Assembly: GCF_001640805.2 (NCBI RefSeq)
Contig: NC_066855.1
Coordinates: 16,152,236-16,216,235, forward strand
DNA from: Lates calcarifer
Taxonomy: Eukaryota > Chordata > Actinopteri > Centropomidae
DNA length: 64,000 nt
Reading direction: 5' to 3'
Below, one piece after another: positions 37,501-49,500 of the stretch. Every line of letters starts with the position of its first letter. The stretch's first letter is position 1. The translations under genes and the position numbers were made by a program. A model generated the notes under the pieces. It was not told the DNA's origin. It saw only the letters and a program-made list of their open reading frames with translations, and made no database searches.

Positions 37501-40500
37501 TTCCAAGAAAAAAATACTGGCATGGTTTTAATACCACAGAGTAACTAAGGACACATATAAGGTCTCTTTGCGTTTTCATGACTATTTTTATGCAATTCCT
37601 GCACAGTAAAAAAAAAAACATAGGACAGAAACCAAAAGTAGGAGGCCACAGCAGCAAGAACAGGAGGTTATGGATCTGATTTGAACTCTGCAAGAACCTG
37701 ATTGAACTTTAGCCCACTGAGCCTGGAAGCCAGCCCATACTAACTACCCTCCTCTCCTCTCTGTTTTTGTTGCAGTAAATGTGGAACGCTGCCACCTGAG
37801 AGTTGCTTTTTCAGCCTCATATGCAGCACAGGATCCTTTATGGGTGAGTATCAGTACAGGGTTAGTTTAAAACTATTCAGACAGAGGTTTGTGTGCAGAG
37901 AACACCATTCACACACATTTACGCACCACACTGCTCTTGGTTGAACAGGACTCTGTACATGCGCTTGTTGTTTCAGCTGTTTGGCTCCAGCTAAGTCTCT
38001 GTTCCTCAGAATCCGCTGCCTCACCCCCTCTCACTGAGGGGGAAAAATTTACTCTGTGCCATGAATGGTGCATTTTTATGCCTCACATGACCAACAAGCT
38101 TTCACCCTCGGGCCAAGAGGGCAGTGCTATAGGCCAAAACTGCTTTGAAACATCTATTTTTGGGTGGTTTACTCAGAGTTCATCGCCCGATGTGCTGAGC
38201 CACTATTGATTTTTTTTTCTCTATTTGCCGTATAAACGTTTGTCATGGTTCTGAGAATTTGCACATTCAGAATTTTTCGTAGTAAGATTAGGTGTACTGA
38301 CATTTTTAACTTGGTGGACTACAGGTCACCCTGTGATGCACTGGCGATCTGTCCAGGGTGTACCCCACCTCTCGCCCAATGTCAACTGGGATAGGTTCCA
38401 GCCCCCTAGTGACTCTTAACGGATAAATGGGATAGATAATAAATGGATGAATGACTGAATGGACTACAGGTCTTTGACACCAACATTGTGGAGAGCAAGC
38501 AGTTGCAGGAGCCAAAGTGGCACGCGCTACCTTGATTTTTTTGCCAAGTTTCGTAGCAAAAGTTTAAACTAAGGGTCAGTTTGAACACACAATGTATATT
38601 CCACTCTGTTCATAATTCTTGATACGTTTCCTGGCTGTATATTGGAGATGATTGCTGGTTTTTAATGACTTCTAAGTCTTTTTAACTGATACAGTTGAGC
38701 ATTACTCTTGAACTTGCTGGCCCTGATTCCAGCAGTTGAAGCCGCTGACTATCACTCAGTTAGAGGGAGATCGTACCTGCTCATCAAAGTTACATGGAGC
38801 AAGAACAGGTGTTCAGGGAGCAGAGTGTGAATGACAGAGGCTCCATTCTCCCTGTTACAAGTCAATGAACCATCACAATGTTTATGAAGCTGTTATTTTA
38901 AGGTAAAATAGTTACATAGTGTTGCTTTAATATGGAGATATTGGTGTACATTTTCATTATATCTCTCCTGGAAGACATTCATAGTGTTGATGTTTAGTTG
39001 TTCGAGTGGAAAGTGACAGAAGTAGTTATGTTAAGATAGAATAGTTGTGTTAAGAATGAAAAAAGAGAGCTAGAGGGAGAACTTCAAACCCTGAGGAAAG
39101 GGTGGCATGGTAGTGATTATTCGGTAACAGCTTGTGTTTGTAATTTTTCATGTAGTTTGTTTTAACAGGCACTGCCTGAGTTTTTGATGTAGGATGTGAG
39201 AGGAACTGGGTTGGTTGGATGAATATAGTGTGTAGTGCTGCAGATCACGTAGGCTTAACTCAGCACGACACACTGCTGACAGTAGACTTCCATTAAAACA
39301 CATGCTGTACAATACTATACATCCACAGTGCTGCATCTCTGGCTCTGTTGAGGGTTGGAGACAGAGCCACATCACCACACTGCGTATTATGATGCAATAA
39401 ATGGTTAACTTTGACGTGAGCGTCCTGACTGTAGGTGCATATTTGCTCTCTCTTTAAACAATCAGTCTGAGTGTCATTTATTTGACCTCTCACCAGAGCA
39501 CACCTGGTTCTTACACATTTTCTGAGAAACTGCTGGAATCTGGGGATGTTTAACAAGCCCATTGACCTGCCTCAGTGCAGGGTTTTTTTTCTGTGTGAGG
39601 TATTTATCTTACAAAGCCACCACTGAGCGTCCTGCCATCTTTCATGACTTTACAGACACAGGTCAAGAGTTTGTGGTAGAATCAAAGTTACTCATTACCT
39701 CAAGTTTGAATGTAATTTGGCAGACTTGTGTTTTTAGCCGCATTCTGCATTCTTTTGCTTCTAGTTCTATCACTTGTTTTCTTCTGCTAAAGTTAGCATG
39801 CTAGCCAGCTAGCCCTGGCCCGTCTCATTACTTTCCAACAGCTATGCACTGTATTTTCCAGACTGCCCTGAAGAAATAGCGCTGCTCAGAGGGTGTATCT
39901 AACCCTTTGTATTGTAAACACAATGATGGCTGAAGCTCTTGGCAGGTGATCGTCACCACCACCTGCTCCTGGCAATAGGTGTTCAGTTTGTCTGTTCTGA
40001 GCTACTGTGGAAACATGGTGGCATAACATGGTGGACTCCATGGAATAGGACCAGCTCCCTATGTAGATATAAATGGCTGATTCTAAGCAAACACAACAAT
40101 TAAATAAAAATATTCTTATGTATATTATATTCCATTTCTGCCAATAGACCCCATAATGTTACACAGAGTCCTTTAATTGTTTGTCTGTATAATGAGAGAA
40201 AACAGTGACAAATATTTCAGAGCCTAACCTGACTCAGGTCTTCATATTGCTTGTTTTTTGTCCATCCAACAGTTGAAAACCAAAGATATTAACTTTATTA
40301 TCACATGTGAAAACCTGAATCCTGTCATTGTCAAATGGATCTGAACAAATCCATCCATCTTATTTTTTAATTGGAACCAGATCTGAAATAAAAGATTATA
40401 CAGTATCTTGATTCATCTAATTATCTCAGCTCTAAAAGAAGGCCACAGTGCTGCTGCTGTGTGTAAGCTCACACTCTGGAAATTTCCTCAGCATCAAAAG

Positions 40501-43500
40501 CTTCCCCCCTTTTTTTATTCTGCCCTTACAAACAATACTCCGTTTATGTTTGTGAAGCAGTTTGTTTAACTCAAAGGTGTGGTGTGAGTGAAGATGAGAA
40601 GAATGGTAATTGTTGTAGTCCTGCGTATCAGAGCGTCGCCCCCCTGCAGTGCTGCAAGCAGTGAAGCACACAGATAACCCCACAAGCCAAAAACATGGCG
40701 TCTTATCACTGCGTATACACTCAGTGATCAAAAACTGACCGCTGGGCTCGCCGCCGGACTTAACAACGTGAACATCAAAACAGTCGCTCTCTGTAGCTTG
40801 CAGCATGATGAGCAGCAGATGTGAACGGCGTGAGGATTGATGTGAAACTGCTGTGAAGCTTTGATGGAGCCCTTCTGTAAACAGACATCAGGAATCTGCT
40901 CACACAGAGATCTGCAGCATCATCACTTTACATTTCAGGATGTGACTCTTTTATCTCTCTGCTCCTCTGATGCTGCTTCACCACCTTCATATTAAAAGTC
41001 TGTTGCAGTCATTCTCAGGAAACTTGGTAGGTTAAACTAAAAAACAGCAGAGGAGGGAGGAAGTTGAAACCTTGTGCAAAAATAACTCCTAAATATTTCC
41101 AGCACAACAAACAAATGTCATTAATTATAAATAATACAGGATGTAAATGTACGGTAGCCTGAAGAGCTCATCACGCATCAAGTAGAAAACATCTGCAAAT
41201 ATACAAAACAAATGAAGAAAACAACAGCACACACAGCATAACAGAGTGAATGGCAAATACAGTAAATACAACCCAATAAGATAAGAATTTCTAATAATAA
41301 TGGTAATAATTAGAACACATTTATATCAACCAAGCAAATAACACGTTATGATAAAAACAGATGTTGTCCTTGTCAAGAAATAGTTGTTAACAAAAGAACT
41401 AAAAATGCTATGTTACTGTATTACTGACTTAAAATCCAATTAAATTTCACATAGAAACAGATAATGCACCATTCATTACTGTTTTAATTTTGATAGATTT
41501 TTAGTTCTAGTGTTTTTGTGGAGACTAGTATATTTAAATGCTGTCAGTCGTAAATAAAAATGTAAATTAATTTATGTTTTCCCTAGAAAAACCTGCAGAA
41601 TACAGTAAGTTATGGACATTTTTTCAGCCCTGACTGCAGAGCCTCTCGGTGTTGTTTACCTGCTGCAGGTCCAACTGAAGCCAAAATAATTCACTCACAC
41701 AGAGTTAAGAAAATTCACATTTACTGCATCTTTCTTTCATAATTCAAATTAGTAGCAAGCACAAACATTTGAGCTGATGCTTCCTCTGTGTGGTACCGAC
41801 ACTACTTTAATCACTTGATTAAAAGAGGTTGGACTGTGACAGTTACTGAGCCTGAAACATCTGTATTAGTTAAGCCAGGTTTATGCTTTTCCTGGCTGGA
41901 TGTAGGCAAATTGCTCCGATACATTCATGAGGATGTTTCTTTGATATGTAGAATGTGTATGTTAACACAGGAAATGTGATTTTGAAAAACAGTTTTATCT
42001 CTGAGTGCGAACCAGTTTACCTTCCAGCAGACTAAATGCAGTCCCAACCAGAGGAATACATTATCCTGTAGGCAAAATGCTAAGAGCTTGTAAAACTCCT
42101 TGCTGTGAGCGAACAGAAAAAGTTGGAAGTGATGTAGATGAGGGTCTCTGTGACATGGCTCAGCTTAAACTATGGATTGGTGTGGGGAGAAAAGTGAGGG
42201 TGACAGTAGAAATTACACATTTGTATCCAGAAAGAATCACTGTAACTGGGAATAAACCAGTACTCATTAAAGATAATTTCTGTGTTTGTCTGGATGCAGA
42301 AGGCACCCTGAGCTTGTTTTTCTTCTTCTGTTGAGAGAAAGAACTCATTCACCAAGAGCATAAAGCAGGAAAAGAACAAAACATCTCAAGTATAGTTTGT
42401 AGTGTGGGCATATTTCCTGGAAGAGTATGCATTTAGATCAATGTGGTTACACAGCTGAATGACGAAATATAACTCCATTTCACAGCTCTTTGTTCTTTAA
42501 CATCCGCTCTGTCTGTTCTTCCAGTGATGCTGATTGGTCTGCTGCGTTACGCTCACGTCATAGAGAAACACCAGAACTGTGTCCTCAACACGGCCGGCCT
42601 CTCCACCGGGTGGATCTGTGCTGCTGGTCTCATCATGGTGGGAAACTTCCAGGTAATCACAACATGATCGGAGTGAGTTGCATTGAAGCTGCAGGACTGA
42701 CACATGATTATACAACAATGGTCCCAGATTCACCATAATCATATATATACTGAAACAATGAGGGCTTTAGGCAGGTTTCGCCTTTTCTGGTCGCTCAGTT
42801 GACCACTTCAGTCCAGGCTGAAAAATCTCAAGAACTCTTAAATGGATTGCCATGAAATCTGGTACAGACCACCTCCACTTTGGTAGTCTTGTATAACCAG
42901 GTCATTCTCCAGTGCTGCACTGATTATCATTCTGCTAACGCTCTGGCTTGTTTGTATTTCTTTAAACCACAAATCACAGTCTTGGGCGGTGCTAAGCCCA
43001 GGATGCAGCGATGGTGCCTCTGCAAAATAGTGTCGGCGAGCACTGTAGTTAAAATGGCTAATTCCCTATAAAAGAACCAAGCAGGCATTCAATCTTGCTG
43101 GCTCAGAGATTGTTGTGTGGATCAAAAAATCAAGAATCAGGGACCCAAAGACTGAGAGGAAGAGAGAATGGAGGTTATGACAAAGGTAAAACAAAATGCA
43201 GTTAGAAGAAACGTTTCTTACATCATTTTAATAACCTATTTAAAGTTGTAGCACACAGACTTAAACAATAGCTGAAAAAGAAAAATCAATTAAGGATTGA
43301 TTTCATGAAAACAATCACATCAAAGTCCCTGCAAAAAATGCTGCACTTTCAAAATTGTACATTACATAATTATCTTACATAAGTCCTCATGCACAGAGAG
43401 AGAGAGAGAGATTGCTATCTCACTGTTATGATTATCACCACCTCCGGCTATTGTAAATCACAATTACTCTGTCTGAAATTGAGGTGGATGTTTGGTCCTT

Positions 43501-46500
43501 TCTGTAGAGTGCTGCAGGTGTAGTTTGATAACAGTCAGCGGGGCATTTTTTTTTTTTTTTTTTTTTGCTGTAGCAGCCTTTAAACTGTTAGATATTTAAT
43601 TCTGTGTTTTTTCCAACTAGAATTCAATAGAAAGTTAAAATATTAAGTTCTTCCCCATTTAATGTTGCTGTTGACTTTGCTGCTTGGATAAGGCCTTACA
43701 TGATTTATGGGTCAGTGCCATGGCAACTGCCAGCAGAGGGTCTCTGTGGCCTCTGTATAACATAAACAGTACGGAGGTAACATAGATAGGCCACAAAGGA
43801 GCTCAAGTCCTCAAGATACTGTGAGCTAATGGACAAGCTCTCTGTGCAGGTCGGAGATTTGCACCAGTAAATCGTCTTTACTGATGGTTAAGTCTCCTCT
43901 GATTCCTACTGAGATAGATCTTTTTATTAAAGAATAAGATCTAGAAACATTTGTTTTATCACTACCAAACTCCATTAACAAATAAAGAAATTTCACCAAG
44001 CTTACTTGGATACCACTGCCTTGATTGGTTAGTTAGTTTGTGTAGAAAGTAGAAGTATTCAGATCCCCTGTATTAGTAAAAGTAACACACATTACTGTTT
44101 TTGTCAATGGAGTGTGGTGGCTTTGAACAGTGAAGCTGTTTCTGGCTGAACAGAGAGGATTGTACTGTGACAGCAGGGTGAGTCCCTTTGGGGCCAGCAG
44201 CCTCCTTTTATAAGGAAAACCTGGTCAGGATGCCGCCATAAAAAGGTCATCAAGCACAGAAATGAAACATTACTAAAAACCAGGTAATCATGCTATGATG
44301 TTTTTGAAGTAGAAAACACAAGCTGACCAATCACAGTTCTTGTTATTGAAGAACAGATCTCTCTGGAACAGCTCCATTTTCATGCTGTAACCTCTTAATG
44401 CTCAAGTATGAATATGACTTAAGTCTTATTACATCCTACTTTGTTACTTCATTACCATTCTGAATTGAATACTAACAATAATCCAATTACATCACTTAGT
44501 TGGAATAATCTACTGGATTATGCCACTAATGATGTATTAAGCAGTCGTCTCGGTGCACACGAACAGTATGTGTTGTTTCTGCTGGTTGCTGCTCGTGGCT
44601 GCTGAGCCTCTCTGATGTTCTTCTCTCCTGCAGTCTCTCAGCACTTTATAGACCGTCCAGGCAAATTTCCTTTGATGCTCTGTTTGTTCTGTCTGGAAAT
44701 TGTCTGGCAGCCTCTCTGTGGCAGCGTGATCTTAAAAACAAGACGTTTCGGCTGCGTGTTGTGTGCCTGTTTTCCTGCTCTCACTACGCTCGACAGAAGT
44801 TCCGTTTAAGGACGAGCTCTTGTCATAAAGGCTGCACTTGTTTTGAAAAGGGGCTCAACTTGACGGTCGCCTTTTGTGCTGGGTTGTACCTCTACTGTAG
44901 GTGTGAGACTCACCACAGAGAAGAGCTACAGTTACAGCTACAGTTCTGTACGCATCCCTTCCAGTGCTCATCGCCTCAGGTGCTGGATGAGCTAAATCTG
45001 GCGGTGAACATGTGCTAACTGTGGGGTTTTTGCCAGGAATGTAGTGCGTGCTCAGCATTTGAAATTCAGGTATGTGCATTGTTGGAGACAAACTCAAGTA
45101 CTGCACTTCATTTTAAAGGTACTTGGAAAAACTGTCCTTTTTCTACAAACTGAGAGTGGTTCATTCTAAAATGTTTCTCCAGTGGCACTACTACTTAGAT
45201 TGTGTTGTTACCACCTTTATTTAAACCTGTGTTAACTGATTTTTAGGTCAGATTTATTGACATACCATCACCATTTAAGTTGATATGATTAATTTGTTGG
45301 CAAACAGTTGGTTATGTACACATCCAGCAGTTACAGAGCAACATTATCATTCATTTGGAGTCATGTTTGTGTGCACCTGATGAATATGAAGCCCAGTATT
45401 CTCTCCCTTTTAGCTCTGTTTTTGGTCTCCACTTCCTCCTGTGGGAAATCTCTGACTCTTTAGCTGCTAAATGCTCCACTGTGTTCACCAGCTGCTCTCT
45501 GACTGTGTCTGTCTGCTGTTTGCTGCTGAGCTGGTAGTGGACAGTGGCTTTTTAGAGCGTTTTCTCTGAAAACAGCTGCTGTAGCACCTGAAAACGACAC
45601 TATGTGAACAGTGAGAGTGAACCAAAACAATACGAGTGGCACCTTTCACACTGCCACATTGTTTTCACATTGTTATTCGATACACTGTTGTTTTAAAAAT
45701 CTGAATTGTTGCATGTTTTAAGTAAAGTTTCTGAATATGTCTTCCACTGTTGGCCATGTGTGTTTCTGTATGTGTGATATAAGTGGTTATACTCAGTCAC
45801 GTGTGTGTGTGCATATTGCAGAGTGCCAGTATTGTAGTGAGGCCCGCTCCTCTGTGTGGTCATGTGAGGCTGCCGTCTCAGATTCCTCCTGCTCTGTCTG
45901 AACTCGTCTGGGCCCCTTCAGCCACATTTTGGGGCACAGTTCAGTCCGGGGGTCCTCCATCCAATTCATCCATTAGCGGTTAGAGGGTGGTCCTCCTCCT
46001 CTTGGTGATTGGCTGAGGCACCGTCCTCCCTGTCTTACATAATGAACCTCAGTGTTTGCCTCAGAGTAAACATGGCGTTGAGTCAGTGATGTACTGTATA
46101 AACCCGTGTTGTACTGACACCACATCTGCTCAGTGATAAACAGCCTCGCTCACACGCGGACAGCTGTTTACATCTGGAAGATGAAGTGTTGATGTTGAAA
46201 TGGTGTTTTAAGGAAATTCTGAATGAGATGGCCAAAGTCAAGTCAAGTCAATTTTATTTATATATGCGCCAATTCACAACAGAAGTTATCTCGAGGCACT
46301 GTACATATAGAGTCTATATGTAGACTGTACTCTTTATCTTATAAAATTTACAGAGACCCAACAGATCCCACCACAAGAGAGTCTGCAGAACGGAGATGTA
46401 CTGAAGCATTGTTACTTATGAAGCATGTTTTCAATACATATTCATCGATGGCTTTGTTATTGTCCTCATTTGTAACCCCTGAATGACAAGTTTTGCATTT

Positions 46501-49500
46501 TAAATCCAAATAGTATCATATATATTCTGTATTGTGCAACTAAAGATCAATAATCTCTCAATATATAAATGTCCCCCTAGAGATCTTCAGATTGTTTGTT
46601 CAATATAAATAAATATTTTCAATTAGCAATGATATAGAAACAGAGGAAAGCAGCAAATCTGCACATGTAAGAAGCTGGAACCAGAGAATTTTGTTTTTTA
46701 TAACTTGATAAATGTTTGATTAAGTGATTAATCATTTATCAAAACTGCTTCTGTGGATCGACTAACATATTAATTAAAAAAATCATTTAAGCTCTAGTTC
46801 AAAATTTTCCATGAAATATTGACTGTACTGCTGGACCATCATTCCATCAAATGAAAATATTCTAGATGTCTCCTGCATCATTTTATACACATTTCCCCAA
46901 AAGCCAATCCCAGCTGGCACTGAGCAAGAGACAGACACACCCTGGACAAATTGCCCGTCTATCACAGGGCTGACATAGAGAGACAAACGACCATTTGCAT
47001 TAACATAACAAGGGAAATTTAGACATGTTACAACCTAGCCTGCATGTCTTTGGACTGTGGAGGACACCCACGCAGACACAGGGAGAACATGCAGACTCGA
47101 AAGCATTAAAGCTTTAAAGGAACAGCAATCAATTATTAGATGTTCGATAAAGCAGTAAAGGACAGTGCTTTATAATATTTATATAATATCATCTAATCTA
47201 AAAATCTAAATGATTTTTAGGTGGATATACAAATCTAAAATGTAGAAAATCTTGAACAGAGAGGCTTGAAATTTTCCAATCTGGTCTGGCTTCATGAGGT
47301 CTGCAGTTGAACCTTTGTGGATATGTCGGTGTTGACGTTCCCAGAACATCCATGTCCAATTTAATTGTTGTGACATTTTAGAGTTTATGCTCTGAAATGG
47401 TTTCAGCCTCCTCACTGCTCCCCATTTCTCTCTCCTGCAGACACGACTGGAGAACTTGACGGTGTTCTGTGTTGAACCAGCACCCTCGTATAAACCAGCC
47501 TGAAAGCACGCTTGCTTCTTCTTTGTGTCTCTTCCCTGTAATTATGCAGCTTAAACAGCTGTGTTGTCTCCCACAATACATCTGTCATTCATTTAACTCC
47601 ATGTGCAGGATGTGTTATCATCTTACCAGCTGCTGCATTTGAAAGTATGTGTGTGTAAATGTGTGAGTTTGTGCAGGATACAGGAACTACTAAACGCAGG
47701 GAAGATCTTCCCTTCCTCGGTCTGTGACGCTGAAACTGAATGAGCTCATTACATTACAAAAGGTTATCTCTCTGCTTATCGCCTCTGAAGTTCAAGTTGA
47801 CATCATCTCATCTCTTTCAGAGTCACAGATGATAATGGACGTGATCTTGTTGCCTTTATAAATTGGTATTATTGCTTTTTTCCCTCCCAGTTTCTCTCTT
47901 CATCTTATATTTTCCTGGTGCAGATTGCCCTCATCCTGTGTGACATTCTTTTGTCAGATGATATTGTAACACTGATTACCCAGAGTGCCAGTGTTAGGTC
48001 GCCATGACCTCTGTGTATGTGTGCTTATGTGTCATTTGTGATGCTCAGATGTGAATTAATATATATATATGTATATATATTTTAATCCCACAAAGAAACA
48101 GATCAGAGGCTGGTGTGGCTGGAGCAGTTATTATAGGTGTTATAGGGTTGTCCGTCCCATTTTTGTGAATGCAGTATCTCAGGAACTCCTCGAGGAAACT
48201 TCTTCAAATTTCGTACAAACATTCACTTTGATGCAAGGATGAAGTGATAAGATTTTGGTGGTCATAGGTCAAAGGTCAAGGTCAATGTTACCTCACAAAA
48301 CTCACCTAAACAGGTTGGCGGAGGCATACAACTGTGAGAGAGTTATTCTGGTTTGGATTTAAGGCTGAGGGCTAAATTTCTTGCACATGTCTCTGAGGGT
48401 TAAGGATTTGGTTAAACACAACATGTGAGACAGCAAGAGGATAAAATGAATATATGTGTATCTGTCAGAATTCATGGCTCACAGGTCTGTGAAACGAGAA
48501 GATCAAGAGCCAGTCAGCTGAGAATGATTCGTTTTGAGGGTGTTTCATAATAAATCAAAGTATCAGACAAATTATAAAAAAGGTCACGCATTCACCAGAG
48601 TTATTAGGAATCACCCTGAAGGGAACATTTACCAATTTTCATGGCGATCCCTCCAGTAGTGTTCAGTACATTTCATTCAAAACCACAAATGTGAATCTCG
48701 TGGTGGCACCAGAGTCAGTGAGTTTCTAAAGTTGGCTCAGTTGTTTGGAAATCATGAATTTCTGTACAAAATTTAGCTCCAATCCATGGAGGATATTTCT
48801 CATGATAAGTGGAAACTTTGAAATCATGGCAGCACAAGTCAGGGGGATCACCAGTTAGGCTTTGTCCCTTGGGTACCATTAATATCTGAACCGAATTTCA
48901 TGGGAATCCTTTTGATAGGTCTAGACCAAAGGTGGACTGACTGAGCAGCACTGCCATGTATAGAGATATGCCACCAGCATGGTTGAGAACAAACAAACAA
49001 AAAAAAGAACAAATATGGAGTTTAAAAAAGTGGAGAAATAAAAAAGTAACTGAAGTACAGAAAGGGACAGAAACCACAACTGTTTATGTATGATGATGTA
49101 CAGTTACAAAAGGTCCAAAGTTTAGGTGATAATAGAATAATAAGATGTAATGCAAATTCTCTAATTTTCCCTACATTTCCTCTCCCTCCAACAGAAGTAA
49201 TTCTCACCAAACTCATCCCATGCAGTTTCCCTGCAGCTAAACAGAACCTGTCTTCATACATTTCTCTCTCAGGTGGATTTTGCCAAAGTCCTCCACTACG
49301 TCGGAGCAGGAGTGGCCTTCCCGTCCAGCATGCTGTTTGTGTGTCTGCAGTCGGCTCTGACTTACAGACTGGCCAAGACCCAGGAGGAGTATCGAGTGGG
49401 TCACCTTCGCCTGGGGATGGCCCTGCTGGCACTGATCGCCCTGGTGCTCAGTATCCTGTCTTATGCCTCTCAGTGTAGTTGCAGAGCAGTTCCCCACAAC

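Noticed and set aside
40432..40806. 124-aa minus-strand ORF
   Set aside because: No domain, no exon signals; intronic.
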